Assembly (NCBI RefSeq): GCF_006334915.2
Contig: NZ_VDMA02000015.1
Span: 62,001-126,000, forward strand
Direction: 5' to 3'
DNA: 64,000 nt
DNA from: Microbispora catharanthi
GTDB taxonomy: Bacteria; Actinomycetota; Actinomycetes; Streptosporangiales; Streptosporangiaceae
Under the pieces are notes generated by a model that was not told where the DNA came from, searched no databases, and saw nothing but the letters and a program-made list of their open reading frames with translations. Below, piece by piece: positions 35,360-44,060 of the stretch; the first letter of the stretch is position 1, and every line of letters begins with the position of its first letter. Made by a program: the position numbers and the translations under genes.

Positions 35360-36139
35360 TCAGGCCGTTTCCGCCTCGATTCTGTTGATCCACCGCGCAC
35401 AGTTCTTGCAGGCCCCCCGCGACTCCCAGTGCGGCGTCTTCACGGCCGGCTTGCCGGTCTGCCTGTTTATGACGGTGCCACCGGAGTTGAATGTCTCCGA
35501 ATGGAAGACCAGAGAGTTCTTCGGAATCTGGGACGCCGAGGTGAAATTGGACTTGTGCAGGTATTCGTTCATCACGTTGACCTCGCCGCACACATCAGTC
35601 GGCCACTGGGCGACGGGACCGCTCCCGCCGAGCAGCTCATACATGACGGGGTGCAGCGTGGGGGTGAGGCGATTCGCCGTGCCGCTCTGGCCGACGTAGA
35701 CGTCTTCCGTCTCCAGGTCGACAAGTCCGGTGACCACCGTCCCCGAGGTGCGGGCATGTTGGTTGCGGTATTTGACGGCCGCCGCCGCGGCTTTCTGCTT
35801 GAGCCGCTGCCGGCGCGCCTCCCGCTCCTGCTCCTCGCGGGCCCGATCCAGCGTGGCCTGCTCCTCCAGGTAGTAGAGCCAGGCGCGGTAGAGGGGTCCC
35901 TTCAACTGATCGACGAGGGTGGTCCTGAGCTGGTCGGGGTCGTTCGCCCACTCCAGAGCGTTCAGCTTCTCCGCCAGGAGTCCGACTTCGTCCATGGACG
36001 GCAGCGAGTTCTTTATGGTCATCGTGCTGTGTATGCCTTTGACCTCCAGCTTCCGCGCACGGGCCCACTCCCTGAGCTTCTGGGGGTCGCTCGCCGCCGG
36101 AACCCATGTCGCCTCATCCGGGGGTTTCGGTTCGGTCAT
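35360..36139 (-). CDS. Protein with C-terminal YwqJ-like deaminase domain
   Basis: 259 residues from ATG at 36139 behind GAGAGGCG. The N-terminal 100 residues are soluble and unrecognised; 93-125 is a highly charged coiled coil (RAREEQEREARRQRLKQK). From about 130 the sequence has the layout of the nucleic-acid/nucleotide deaminase superfamily: VTGLVDLETEDVYVGQSG strands, DVCGEVN (C184, E186) and RGACKNCARW (C244, C247), giving the zinc set CxE plus CxxC. This matches YwqJ-like toxin deaminases. No signal, WXG or RHS part and no obvious immunity gene are adjacent. Assignment rests on motifs only. Confidence 0.65.
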   Translation of the reverse strand: MTEPKPPDEATWVPAASDPQKLREWARARKLEVKGIHSTMTIKNSLPSMDEVGLLAEKLNALEWANDPDQLRTTLVDQLKGPLYRAWLYYLEEQATLDRAREEQEREARRQRLKQKAAAAAVKYRNQHARTSGTVVTGLVDLETEDVYVGQSGTANRLTPTLHPVMYELLGGSGPVAQWPTDVCGEVNVMNEYLHKSNFTSASQIPKNSLVFHSETFNSGGTVINRQTGKPAVKTPHWESRGACKNCARWINRIEAETA

Positions 36140-36508
36140 TGTTCGCCTCTCTCTCCACGGTCCGGCCGGACAGAATCGCCGGCGATCTTTTCGCGGTCGG
36201 ACAGGTGAACTGTACGTCCGCCCAGAAGGAAAGAAAACAGCAAAAATTGGGGCTCCAACTCCTGTCACCCATTGATTCCTCAACGAAATCCGAGAAACAG
36301 CCGGCACATAAGGAGCCTTCCTTATTCCAACCCGAAGGGATTACCGGACGAGGATGGCCACACGACCACGAAGGCGAAATATTATGATTACTACTTCAAT
36401 GGCACGTTCACGTGCGTATGACCGAGATTCCGACTCTCGCCTCGTGATGTTCCGCAGGTGGTGAGAGCGCCGGACCACCGGGACGCCGGTTCATGGCACT
36501 CTTCGGGG
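36140..36508. other. 369-base spacer between divergent genes
   Basis: Relatively AT-rich from 36230 to 36430, with no convincing gene. GCACG-TTCA-CGTGC (36402-36415) is a short perfect inverted repeat about 95 bases before the aldo/keto reductase start. Confidence 0.45.
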
Positions 36509-37405
36509 ATGAGTACGGAGACGATCAGCGCAGCGGCGGCAGGGACCTGGAAGCTCGGCGACCTCACGGTCAACCGCATGGGGTTCGGCGCGATGCGCCT
36601 CACGGGCAGCGCCGCCTTCGACCTCGGCACGCCTAGCGACCGCGAGCGGTCGATCGCGGTGCTGCGGCGCGCCGTCGACCTCGGCGTGAACCACATCGAC
36701 ACGGCGGCGTTCTACTTCTCCCGGCTGCGCTCCGCGAACGAGCTGATCAACCGGGCGCTCGCGCCGTACCCGGACGACCTGGTCATCGCGACCAAGGTGG
36801 GCCCGGGACGGGACCCGTCCGGCGAGTGGCTGCCGCTCGCCCGGCCCGACCAGCTGCGCGGCCAGGTCGAGGAGAACCTGCGCCAGCTCGGCCGTGACCA
36901 CCTCGACCTGGTCTACCTGCGCCAGGCGGGGCTCGACTCGATCGCGGACCACTTCGGCGCGCTCGCCGAGCTGCGCGAGGCCGGTCTCATCCGGCACCTC
37001 GGGATCTCCAACGTCCGGCCCGGGCATCTCGCGCAGGCCCAGGCGATCGCGCCGGTGGTGAGCGTGCAGAACCGGTATGGCGTCGGCGCCACGCGCAGCC
37101 GAGGACTCCTGCGCACCTGCGGCGAGCAGGCAATCGCCTTCGTGCCGTTCTTCGCGATCGCGGGCGAGGGCCGCGAGTCGGGGGCGAGCGGCACGGACCA
37201 GGACGAGGTGCGCGCCGTGGCCCGCGCGCACGGAGCGACCCCCGCGCAGGTGCGGCTGGCCTGGACGCTCCGGCAGGGGCCGCACGTGCTGGCCATCCCG
37301 GGCACCGGCAATCCCGATCACCTGACCGAGAACGTCGCCGCCGCTGCGCTGCGCCTCACGGACGAGGAGACGGCCCGCCTGGACGCGCTCTCCGACGCCG
37401 GCTGA
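36509..37405 (+). CDS. Aldo/keto reductase
   Basis: 298 residues. AKR barrel motifs: GFGAMRLTG, NHIDTAAFY (catalytic Asp and Tyr), IATKVG (Lys), GISNVRPGHL and a C-terminal PGTGNPDHLTEN. The histidine usual after the LDLVYL strand is Arg here (DLVYLRQAG), as in a subgroup. It reduces carbonyls with NADPH; the substrate is unknown. ATG at 36509 was taken, with TTCGGGG as a poor ribosome site. Confidence 0.9.
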   Translation: MSTETISAAAAGTWKLGDLTVNRMGFGAMRLTGSAAFDLGTPSDRERSIAVLRRAVDLGVNHIDTAAFYFSRLRSANELINRALAPYPDDLVIATKVGPGRDPSGEWLPLARPDQLRGQVEENLRQLGRDHLDLVYLRQAGLDSIADHFGALAELREAGLIRHLGISNVRPGHLAQAQAIAPVVSVQNRYGVGATRSRGLLRTCGEQAIAFVPFFAIAGEGRESGASGTDQDEVRAVARAHGATPAQVRLAWTLRQGPHVLAIPGTGNPDHLTENVAAAALRLTDEETARLDALSDAG

Positions 37406-37424
37406 CCGGGGACTCGTACGAAGA

Positions 37425-37451
37425 CCGCCGGCTTCCCAGGGGAGCCGGCGG
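37425..37451. terminator. Hairpin between convergent genes
   Basis: CCGCCGGCT (37425-37433) pairs with AGCCGGCGG (37443-37451) over a 9-base loop. It sits 19 bases past the reductase stop and 17 from the end of the convergent gene. Confidence 0.7.
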
Positions 37452-37468
37452 CCCCGGTCGTGCGGCGG

Positions 37469-37633
37469 TCACCGGTCGCTCTCGGCCTCCGCCTTGGCCG
37501 ACTGCGTGTCCTCGCCCTTGCCCACCCTGGCCAGCGCCTCACGAAGCTGCGCGGCGGTCATCTTGGTGCTGCCCTCGACGCCCGCCTCATGGCCCTGACG
37601 ATGCGGGTCGTGCGGTTCCTGTTCCTCACTCAT
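37469..37633 (-). CDS. Small hydrophilic protein, possible internal start
   Basis: 54 residues from ATG at 37633, behind GGAGGAGGGG. It reads MSEEQEPHDPHRQGHEAG and ends TAAQLREALARVGKGEDTQ. It looks like an independent small actinomycete protein, very charged, with one predicted helix. It is in frame with the acyltransferase, so it could be made alone, as a fusion tail, or both. Function unknown. Confidence 0.6.
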   Translation of the reverse strand: MSEEQEPHDPHRQGHEAGVEGSTKMTAAQLREALARVGKGEDTQSAKAEAESDR

Positions 37634-38836
37634 GACCCGTCCCCTCCTCCGTACCGGCATCAGAGCCGCTGGTCCCCCACGGACACGCCGCCCACACGGC
37701 CACCGGCCGGAGTTGACGCGATTTTTCCGTACGGCGTTCAGGCGGCGGCCGAGGCGCTGTCCGGGGGCCTCCACGAGCCGGTACGCCACGTGACCGAGCG
37801 CCAGCAGGACGAGGAAGAACACCGGGAGGTTCGGGACGACCCGCAACAGGAGGGGGTGCAGCAGATACAGGGAGAAGCTGATCACCCCGAGGTGGGCGAG
37901 CCACCGGGGGAACGGCCGGTGCCGCAGCCGGAACGCGAGCGCGAAGAAGCCCGCCGCCAGCAGGACCGCAGCGGCCCAGGCGGGCTCGTCGGCCACCAGG
38001 ACACCGCAGACGAGAACCGTCAGCAGGGCGGCGACGGCCCGGACCGGCCGGAGCGTGCCCTGCTCGGCGCGCCACACGGCCGTCCCGGCGAACATCACGG
38101 CCGCGATGACCAGGCCCTGCCCCGCTCCGATCCGGCTGCCGAGGATCACCAGCGCCAGGCCGAGCAGGCCGCCGATCACCGCGGCCGCCGTCCTGAGGCG
38201 CCCGTTCGCGGTCACGGTCACGACGATGACCAGGACCACCGCGACGCCCATGAGCGCGGCGACCACGTCCGCGCCACCGTTGATCGTCGCGCCCGGCATG
38301 AGCAGCCCGAGCGGCACGGCCGCCACCGCGAGGACCACGGCGATCGGCGCCGACCTGTGCGCCTGCCGTACGGCGTACAGCCCCGCCGTCATCAGGTAGA
38401 ACGCCATCTCGTAGGAGAGCGTCCACATCACGTTGATCACCGAGGGGACGCCGAGGAGTTCCTGCAGCATCGTGAGGTTCGCCAGCGCGACGAGCGGCCG
38501 CGGCCGGCGGTCGAGGTCCGGCGACGTCGTGAACACTCCGGCGTACGCGAGGAGCAGCGCGAGGGCGAGCGCGGCGAGCAGCAGCGGGAGGAGCCGGAAG
38601 GCCCGGCCGGTCCAGAAGGCCCGCAGGTCGCCCCGCCGTTCCAGTGAGGCCGGGATGATGTATCCGCTGACCAGGAAGAACACGAAGACGCCCCACGTGC
38701 CGACGTCGACCCTGCGGTCGACCTCCGCCCAGACGGCCGGGAGGAAGGTCCAGGCCGAGTGGTGCAGCGCCACGGCCGGAGCGGCGATCCCGCGTAAGGC
38801 GTCCAGCCATGCCAGCCGGGTGCGGTTTGCTGCCAT
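37469..38836 (-). CDS. Membrane acyltransferase 3 family protein, in-frame with a small downstream ORF
   Basis: 455 residues as written. Residues 1 to about 380 are an acyltransferase-3 domain: LAWLDALRGIAAPAVALHHS (family R and H motifs), about ten helices, FSLYLLHPLLLR and LVEAPGQRLGRRL. Such proteins transfer acyl groups to surface sugars or lipids. Normally a stop would follow; instead the frame runs on through a basic stretch into a 54-residue small protein with its own ribosome site. A lost stop codon is the simplest reading. Confidence 0.85.
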   Translation of the reverse strand: MAANRTRLAWLDALRGIAAPAVALHHSAWTFLPAVWAEVDRRVDVGTWGVFVFFLVSGYIIPASLERRGDLRAFWTGRAFRLLPLLLAALALALLLAYAGVFTTSPDLDRRPRPLVALANLTMLQELLGVPSVINVMWTLSYEMAFYLMTAGLYAVRQAHRSAPIAVVLAVAAVPLGLLMPGATINGGADVVAALMGVAVVLVIVVTVTANGRLRTAAAVIGGLLGLALVILGSRIGAGQGLVIAAVMFAGTAVWRAEQGTLRPVRAVAALLTVLVCGVLVADEPAWAAAVLLAAGFFALAFRLRHRPFPRWLAHLGVISFSLYLLHPLLLRVVPNLPVFFLVLLALGHVAYRLVEAPGQRLGRRLNAVRKNRVNSGRWPCGRRVRGGPAALMPVRRRGRVMSEEQEPHDPHRQGHEAGVEGSTKMTAAQLREALARVGKGEDTQSAKAEAESDR

Positions 38837-38919
38837 TCAGGTGACTTTAGGCGAAATACGGCGTCGGTAGCACCGCGCCTGGTAAGCGGCGAACTCCACA
38901 GGAATGCTAGGAAACGGGG

Positions 38920-39604
38920 ATGGACCATCGTGATCTCCGGCTCCTGGACGACGACGCACTGGAGCGGTCCCCGGTCGTGGCCAACAGCGACATGAACCGC
39001 GAACGCCGGCTGCCGGCCTACCGGCGCGAACTCGGCGTCGACGTCCTCGCCCTCCTGCGCGGCGCGGATCGGGTCGTCCGGTGGCTCGACCTGTGCTGCG
39101 GCACGGCGAACGCGCTGTTCGAGGCCGCACACGCGCTGGGAGACCGGGCGGAGATCGTCGGTGTGGACCTGGTCGGCTACTTCGCCGGGCCGCCCCGGCC
39201 GCCGCGACTGCGGCTGGTCACGGCGTCGACGACCTCGTGGGCCCCCGATGCGGCGTTCGACCTGATCACCTGCGTCCACGGGCTGCACTACGTCGGCGAC
39301 AAGCTGGGCGTGATCGCCCGGGCCGCCTCGTGGCTGACCGACGACGGCCTGTTCGCCGCCAACTTCGACGTACGGAGCGTACGGCGTGCGGAGCGTACGG
39401 CGTGCGGATGGGACGCCCGCGGGACGGCGGCTGACGACGGCGCTGCGGGCGAGCGGCCTCGTCTACGACGCCAGAAACAGACGGGTGAGCTGCCGTGGCC
39501 GCAGGGAGATCGACCTGTCCTGGTCCTATCTCGGCGCCGACGACCGCGCGGGCCCGAACTACACCGGCCAGGCGGCCGTGGACTCCTACTACGCGTTCGG
39601 CTGA
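38920..39604 (+). pseudogene. SAM-dependent methyltransferase, frameshifted by 16-bp duplication
   Basis: Frame one (38920 to about 39406) carries the SAM site WLDLCCGTANALFEAA, VGVDLVGYF, and FDLITCVHGLHYVGD, then ANFDVRSVRRA. The remainder of the methyltransferase (GTPAGRRLTTALRASGLVYD to VDSYYAFG, stop 39602-39604) lies in another frame. The break falls at an exact 16-base tandem duplication; removing one copy rejoins the frames as SVRRADGTPAGRR, giving 222 residues. Substrate unknown. It is either a phase-variable gene, a recent knock-out, or an assembly artefact. Confidence 0.85.
39375..39406. repeat. Exact 16-bp tandem duplication causing frameshift
   Basis: GAGCGTACGGCGTGCG occurs at 39375-39390 and again at 39391-39406 with no mismatch. 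Sixteen is not a multiple of three, so one extra copy shifts the methyltransferase frame. Slippage between the two copies would restore it. Confidence 0.95.
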
Positions 39605-40512
39605 GGCCCGCCGCCGGGTCGGGGGCGTACGTCGCAGTCCGGCAGGCCCGCCAGTACGGCGGCGAGCTGGCGGGCGTTGACCTGCGCGTAGTCGCGGTAG
39701 CAGTTGTTCAGCAACACGTGGGTCGTGGACGCCTGGCCGCCGAGTTCGCGCAGCCTCGGCGCCCACCGCTTCAGCTCATCGAGGGAGTAGCGGTAGCCGA
39801 AGCGCTCGTGGATGTCGTGACTGGTCCACTTGTCGCTGTGCCCGTGGAACCGCACGACCTCCAGGTCGGACGTGGCCGCGACGACCGGCGGAATCGAGTC
39901 CGGATAGCCCTGCGGCATGTCCACGCACACGTACGGAATGGCGTACGAACGGAGGAAATCGAGGGTCTCGGCCTGGTTCTCCTCACTCATCCACGTGTGG
40001 TTGCGGAACTCCACCGAGATCCGCAGCGGTTCGCAGCGCCGCTTGCACTCGAGGATGTAGTGCTTGTTCGCCCGGCCGATCGGGAACCACCGGGGGAACT
40101 GGAAGAGCACCGCCCCGAGCTTGCCCGCCTCCAGCAGCGGCAGCAGGGCGCTGAGGAACCGCTCCCAGACCTGGTCCACGACCTTCCGATCGAGGTCGCG
40201 GGCGTACAGGTTCTTGCCGCCGCCGCTCGGACGCAGGTCCTTCGGCAGCGCGGCCGGCCGGGTCGGATGCCGCGTGAGCAGCGAGAACGCCTTGACGTCG
40301 AAGACGAATTCCGCGGGCGTGCGCTCGGCCCACAGCCGTACGGTGGCCTCGGCGGGCGGCGCGTAGTAGGTCGAGTCGACCTCCACCAGCGGGAACCGGC
40401 TCGCGTAGTGGCGCAGGCGTTCCTCCGGCGTCGTGACGCCGGCCGGATACCACCCCGACTCCAGCAGCGTCTTGTCGGTCCACGACGCCGTGCCGACCAG
40501 GATCTCCCCCAT
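39589..40512 (-). CDS. DUF72 (YecE-like) TIM-barrel protein, copy 2
   Basis: 307 residues and clearly paralogous to 28203-29117: LVGTASWTDKTLLESGWYP, FPLVEVDSTYYAPP, FDVKAFSLLTRHPTRPAALPKDLRP, VEFRNHTWM, VCVDMPQGYPDS, VRFHGHSDKWTS and HVLLNNCYRDYAQ. Its stop overlaps the methyltransferase end by 16 bases, convergently. Biochemical role unknown. Both copies keep all the family blocks. Confidence 0.9.
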   Translation of the reverse strand: MGEILVGTASWTDKTLLESGWYPAGVTTPEERLRHYASRFPLVEVDSTYYAPPAEATVRLWAERTPAEFVFDVKAFSLLTRHPTRPAALPKDLRPSGGGKNLYARDLDRKVVDQVWERFLSALLPLLEAGKLGAVLFQFPRWFPIGRANKHYILECKRRCEPLRISVEFRNHTWMSEENQAETLDFLRSYAIPYVCVDMPQGYPDSIPPVVAATSDLEVVRFHGHSDKWTSHDIHERFGYRYSLDELKRWAPRLRELGGQASTTHVLLNNCYRDYAQVNARQLAAVLAGLPDCDVRPRPGGGPQPNA

Positions 40513-40632
40513 ACCTCACCATAAGGAGCCCGGTCGGCCCCGGCCGTCCCCGGGCGGTCAAAGAGGTGTGACATACGTGACGTGTGAAGCGTTCGCGGGA
40601 CTATGATGTCGGAAAATAAAGTGCCCTCGGTC

Positions 40633-40648
40633 TCCGGTGGCCACTGGA
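40633..40648. promoter_or_regulatory. Near-perfect palindrome upstream of ImmA operon
   Basis: TCCGGTGGCCACTGGA is a 16-base palindrome with one mismatched pair, 50 bases before the first gene of the XRE-ImmA operon. An autoregulatory operator for the XRE domain would be expected there. Confidence 0.45.
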
Positions 40649-40697
40649 CGAAGTAGCACTGGAAACCAGCACTGCGCGGAGCACACCGGAGGTGGCG

Positions 40698-41489
40698 ATG
40701 CTGTCGACCTGGGCTCTGGAGACGTTCGGCCCGCGCGCCGAGCAGATCCGCCAGGGGGTGGCCGAGGCGCTGGCGCTCGCGCTGGAGAACGCCCAGGACG
40801 CCCAGAAGACGGCGCAGACCGAGCTCCTCCACCCGTTCGGCTTCACGCTCATGTCCCGCAAGTTCGAGGCCCTGGCCAGCACGTTCGCGGACATGCCCGA
40901 CGTCGAGACCGTCAAGCCGCCTGGCTCGCAGCACGAGCTCGTCGTGCTCGGCGGCAACCTGCTGTTCCCCTTCCGCTACGCCAAGGACCGCTCGGTCAGC
41001 GTGGTCACCGCCAGGATCGGCGACGGCAGGCCGTCCGGGCTGGTGCAGGCGCTGTTCACCAGGTTCGGCCCGCGGCCCTGGGCCGAGCAGCTCACGCTCG
41101 GCGGCGTCGAGGCCGCCCTGCCGGAGCCCGCGACTCCGGCCGACCGCGCGCTCACCCGGCTGCCCGAGGGCACCCGCCTCGTGCTCATCGCGTACGCGTG
41201 CAACGCCAGGGCGGGTCTGCTCGACGTGTGGTGGGGCGAGGCCGAGCTGCTCGACCGCACCGGCAGCCTGCGCTGGCACCACTGCGAGCCGATCCCGCTC
41301 GCCGGGCAGGCGCCCGCGGTGGAGCTGCCCGGGGTGGCGGCCCCCGTCGGCGAGGCGTCCGCGTTCGCCCGGGGCGCGATGCCGGCTCCGGCTTTGAATC
41401 CGCGCCCGCCGTACGAGCGCGCGAACGCCCTGCCTCCGATGAGCGAGGCGCCGTACGCACCGGACGCCGCCGCCGATGAAGGACGATGA
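40698..41489 (+). CDS. Unrecognised protein coupled to XRE-ImmA gene
   Basis: 263 residues from ATG at 40698 behind GGAGGTGGCG (a GTG two codons earlier is possible). Residues 1-200 look globular: an N-terminal helix pair (AEQIRQGVAEALALALENAQDAQ), then alternating strands with ELVVLGGNLLFPFRYAKD and GTRLVLIAYACNARAGLLDVWWGE. The last 60 residues are Pro/Ala-rich. No family recognised. It overlaps the ImmA gene by 14 bases, so both proteins are made together and probably act together. Confidence 0.75.
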   Translation: MLSTWALETFGPRAEQIRQGVAEALALALENAQDAQKTAQTELLHPFGFTLMSRKFEALASTFADMPDVETVKPPGSQHELVVLGGNLLFPFRYAKDRSVSVVTARIGDGRPSGLVQALFTRFGPRPWAEQLTLGGVEAALPEPATPADRALTRLPEGTRLVLIAYACNARAGLLDVWWGEAELLDRTGSLRWHHCEPIPLAGQAPAVELPGVAAPVGEASAFARGAMPAPALNPRPPYERANALPPMSEAPYAPDAAADEGR

Positions 41490-42666
41490 CCGGCTGCGCC
41501 TGGTCGAGGAGACCGTTCCCCCCGAATCCGGCAACACGGCACCCAGCCCGCAGGCTGTGGCGGACGCCTTCGACGGAACCCGCCTCACCCAGGCGCGGCG
41601 GCTGGCGGCGCTGACGAAGAAGGAGGTGGCCGAGCGCATCGGCGTGTCACCCGCCGCGGTCGGCCAGTACGAGGCCGGGGTCACCCGGCCGCGTCCCGAT
41701 CTGGTCCCGCTCCTCGCCGAGGTGCTCGCGGTGCCCGCGGCCTTCTTCCTGCCGGGCCGCCCGCACGGCAAGCTGGACGGCTCGATGGCGCACTTCCGCA
41801 GCCTGCGCTCCACCCGGGCCTACCAGCGCGCCAAGGCCGTGGCCTTCGTCGAACAGGTCTGGGAGCTGACGTACGCGCTGGAGAAGCGGGTGCGGCTCCC
41901 CTTCGTGGACCTGCCCGGTTTCGCAGGGGGCGAGGTGCACTCGGGCAGCGCCCTGCCTCGCGACCCCATGGACGCGGCCCGCGCGCTGCGGGCCCACTGG
42001 GGCCTCGGCACCGGGCCGATCAGCCACCTGGTGCGGCACATGGAGTCCCGCGGGATCGTCGTCGTCTTCCCCCAGGCCGACGAGGACGCGGTCACGGTGG
42101 ACGCCTTCTCCACCGCCAGCCTGCCGCGGCCCATCGTCGTCCTGACGCCCAACCGCTTCGACGACGTCTACCGGCACCGTTTCACCGCGGCCCACGAGCT
42201 GGGGCACCTGGTGTTGCACGGGGACGCGGCGGCCGGGGACAGCCAGCAGGAGCGCGAGGCCGACTCCTTCGCCGCGGAGTTCCTCACGCCGCGCGACAGC
42301 ATCCTGCCCGGCCTGCCCGCCCGTGCGGACCTGCGGCGGCTGGCGGAGCTGCGCCGCGTCTGGGGCGTGTCGGTCGACTCCCTGCTGTACCGGTGCCGGG
42401 AGGTCGGCCTGCTGTCCGACTCCGCGGCCGGGCGCGCCTATCAGCGACTCGCCGCGCTGCGCGGACAGCCGGGCTTCGCCACCGAGCCGGTGTCGGGCTA
42501 CCCCGGCGAGCAGCCGGTCCTGCTCGCCCAGGCCTTCGAGATGGCGGCGGCCGAGACCGGGCTGACCGTGCCCGCGCTGGCCCGGGAGCTCGCCTGGCCC
42601 ATGGCGCGCGTACGCGAGCTGATCGGCCTGCCCGCCCACCGTCCCCAACTCAGACTCGTCCCCTGA
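41476..42666 (+). CDS. XRE regulator fused to ImmA/IrrE metallopeptidase
   Basis: 396 residues. HTH_3 domain about 36-92 (LTQARRLAALTKKEVAERIGVSPAAVGQYEAG), a linker, then the ImmA/IrrE domain with TAAHELGHLVLHGD (H240, E241, H244) and EREADSFAAEFLTPRDSI. Related proteins cleave or relieve partner repressors in mobile elements and stress responses (ImmA of ICEBs1, IrrE/DdrO of Deinococcus). Translational coupling with the upstream 263-residue protein points to a two-part switch. Confidence 0.9.
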   Translation: MKDDDRLRLVEETVPPESGNTAPSPQAVADAFDGTRLTQARRLAALTKKEVAERIGVSPAAVGQYEAGVTRPRPDLVPLLAEVLAVPAAFFLPGRPHGKLDGSMAHFRSLRSTRAYQRAKAVAFVEQVWELTYALEKRVRLPFVDLPGFAGGEVHSGSALPRDPMDAARALRAHWGLGTGPISHLVRHMESRGIVVVFPQADEDAVTVDAFSTASLPRPIVVLTPNRFDDVYRHRFTAAHELGHLVLHGDAAAGDSQQEREADSFAAEFLTPRDSILPGLPARADLRRLAELRRVWGVSVDSLLYRCREVGLLSDSAAGRAYQRLAALRGQPGFATEPVSGYPGEQPVLLAQAFEMAAAETGLTVPALARELAWPMARVRELIGLPAHRPQLRLVP

Positions 42667-42710
42667 GAGCGCGCACGGTCGTGCTTCGCGAGGACTGGAG
42701 CGATCACGGG

Positions 42711-44060
42711 TCAGACGAGCGGGGTGGGGTCGGCGGGGGTGAGCAGGCGGCGGGTGGTCTCCAGCCCCCACTCGTCCAGGCCGCGCAGCCGGTCGCTGGA
42801 GGCCCGCAAACCGCCGTACCGCTCGACGGTGCGCGCCCAGTCCTCCCGCCGTTCGACCTCCGGCCGGAGCATGAGGCAGTCGGGGTCGTTGATCCAGAAC
42901 CTGCCGTGCTGCCATGCCCGGGCGACGGTGTTCCTGGTGGCGTTGGCCTGGCTGGGCTCCGACGGGTGCCCGCTCGGGCTCTGCCAGTACGCCGCGATGT
43001 CCGGGCCCACCCGCATGGCGTCGACCATGCCGATCGAGGGCAGGATCGGCGCGCCGCAGCCCAGCAGGTACGCCTCGGGACCGATCGCCTCGCGGATGAG
43101 CCGCAGGCCGTGACGGTAGGCCTCCACGCCGGTCACGTCCTCGTGGCGGCGGCCCTCCAGCGCCCCCGCGTACACGAAGTCGATTTTGAAGTAGTCGACG
43201 CCCCAGCCGCGCATGGCCCGCAGCGTGTCCGCCAGGTAGTCGGCCGCGCCGGGGTGGGTGAGGTCGAGCGCGGCGCAGGAGTCGCCGAGGACGTCCCCCG
43301 CGAAGGCCGGGTCGCCGCTCGCGGGATCGGTCACCAGCCACTCCGGGTGCGCGGCGAAGAGGGCGCTCTTGCGGGCCACGACCATGGGGGCGATCCAGAT
43401 CCCGGCCCGCCGTCCGTGCTCACGGATGCGCCGGATCAGCCCGGGCAGGTCGTCGAAGCGGCCCGAGGACGTCAGCCAGTCGCCCGGCGCGGCCTGGTAG
43501 CCGTCGTCGATCTGCACGACGTCCACGGGGACCGCCAGGTCGTCCATGGCCGTGAGGTTCTCGGCGACGTCCTCCTGGGTGACCTCCGAGAAGTACTGGT
43601 ACCACGAGCACCAGACCGTGGGTGACGGGCGCGGGCGTACGCCGGCCCCCTCGGCGAAGGCGGCGCCCCAGCGGGCCAGCGCATCCTCCAGCCCGCCCTG
43701 ATGCTCCACGTGATGCACGGGTGCGTCCGACGCGATCACGACCTGGCCGCCGCGCGGCCGTGCCTCGATGACGGGCACGCGGGAGGCGGCCGTCTCGGCA
43801 CTCGCGGCACCGAAGACGTGGACGGGGCCGCCGTCCCCGGGATCGACGGCCAGCAGCCCCTCGCCCCGGAACACCCCCTCGTCGGGGGCGGAGCCGTAGT
43901 GGCAGTCGATGACCAGCGAGTTCGGCAGGGTCACCCGATAGGGCGTCTCCGCCAGGGGAAGGGCGGCGGTGACGCTCCAGGACTGCCAGCCCTCCGCGTA
44001 GACCCGGGCCCTCGCCGGGTCCACGCCCAGGGCGGCGACGTCCTCAAATCGCGATTCCAT
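42711..44060 (-). CDS. GH36 alpha-galactosidase
   Basis: 449 residues, no signal peptide, so cytoplasmic. Short GH36 of the actinomycete/Thermotoga-like kind: PTVWCSWYQYFSEV, VVQIDDGYQ, DYFKIDFVYAG (nucleophile D294) and DAMRVGPDIAAYW (acid/base D354). It removes alpha-galactose from melibiose-type or galactomannan oligosaccharides. It follows the globin gene on the same strand with an 85-base gap and has no transporter beside it. Confidence 0.9.
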   Translation of the reverse strand: MESRFEDVAALGVDPARARVYAEGWQSWSVTAALPLAETPYRVTLPNSLVIDCHYGSAPDEGVFRGEGLLAVDPGDGGPVHVFGAASAETAASRVPVIEARPRGGQVVIASDAPVHHVEHQGGLEDALARWGAAFAEGAGVRPRPSPTVWCSWYQYFSEVTQEDVAENLTAMDDLAVPVDVVQIDDGYQAAPGDWLTSSGRFDDLPGLIRRIREHGRRAGIWIAPMVVARKSALFAAHPEWLVTDPASGDPAFAGDVLGDSCAALDLTHPGAADYLADTLRAMRGWGVDYFKIDFVYAGALEGRRHEDVTGVEAYRHGLRLIREAIGPEAYLLGCGAPILPSIGMVDAMRVGPDIAAYWQSPSGHPSEPSQANATRNTVARAWQHGRFWINDPDCLMLRPEVERREDWARTVERYGGLRASSDRLRGLDEWGLETTRRLLTPADPTPLV

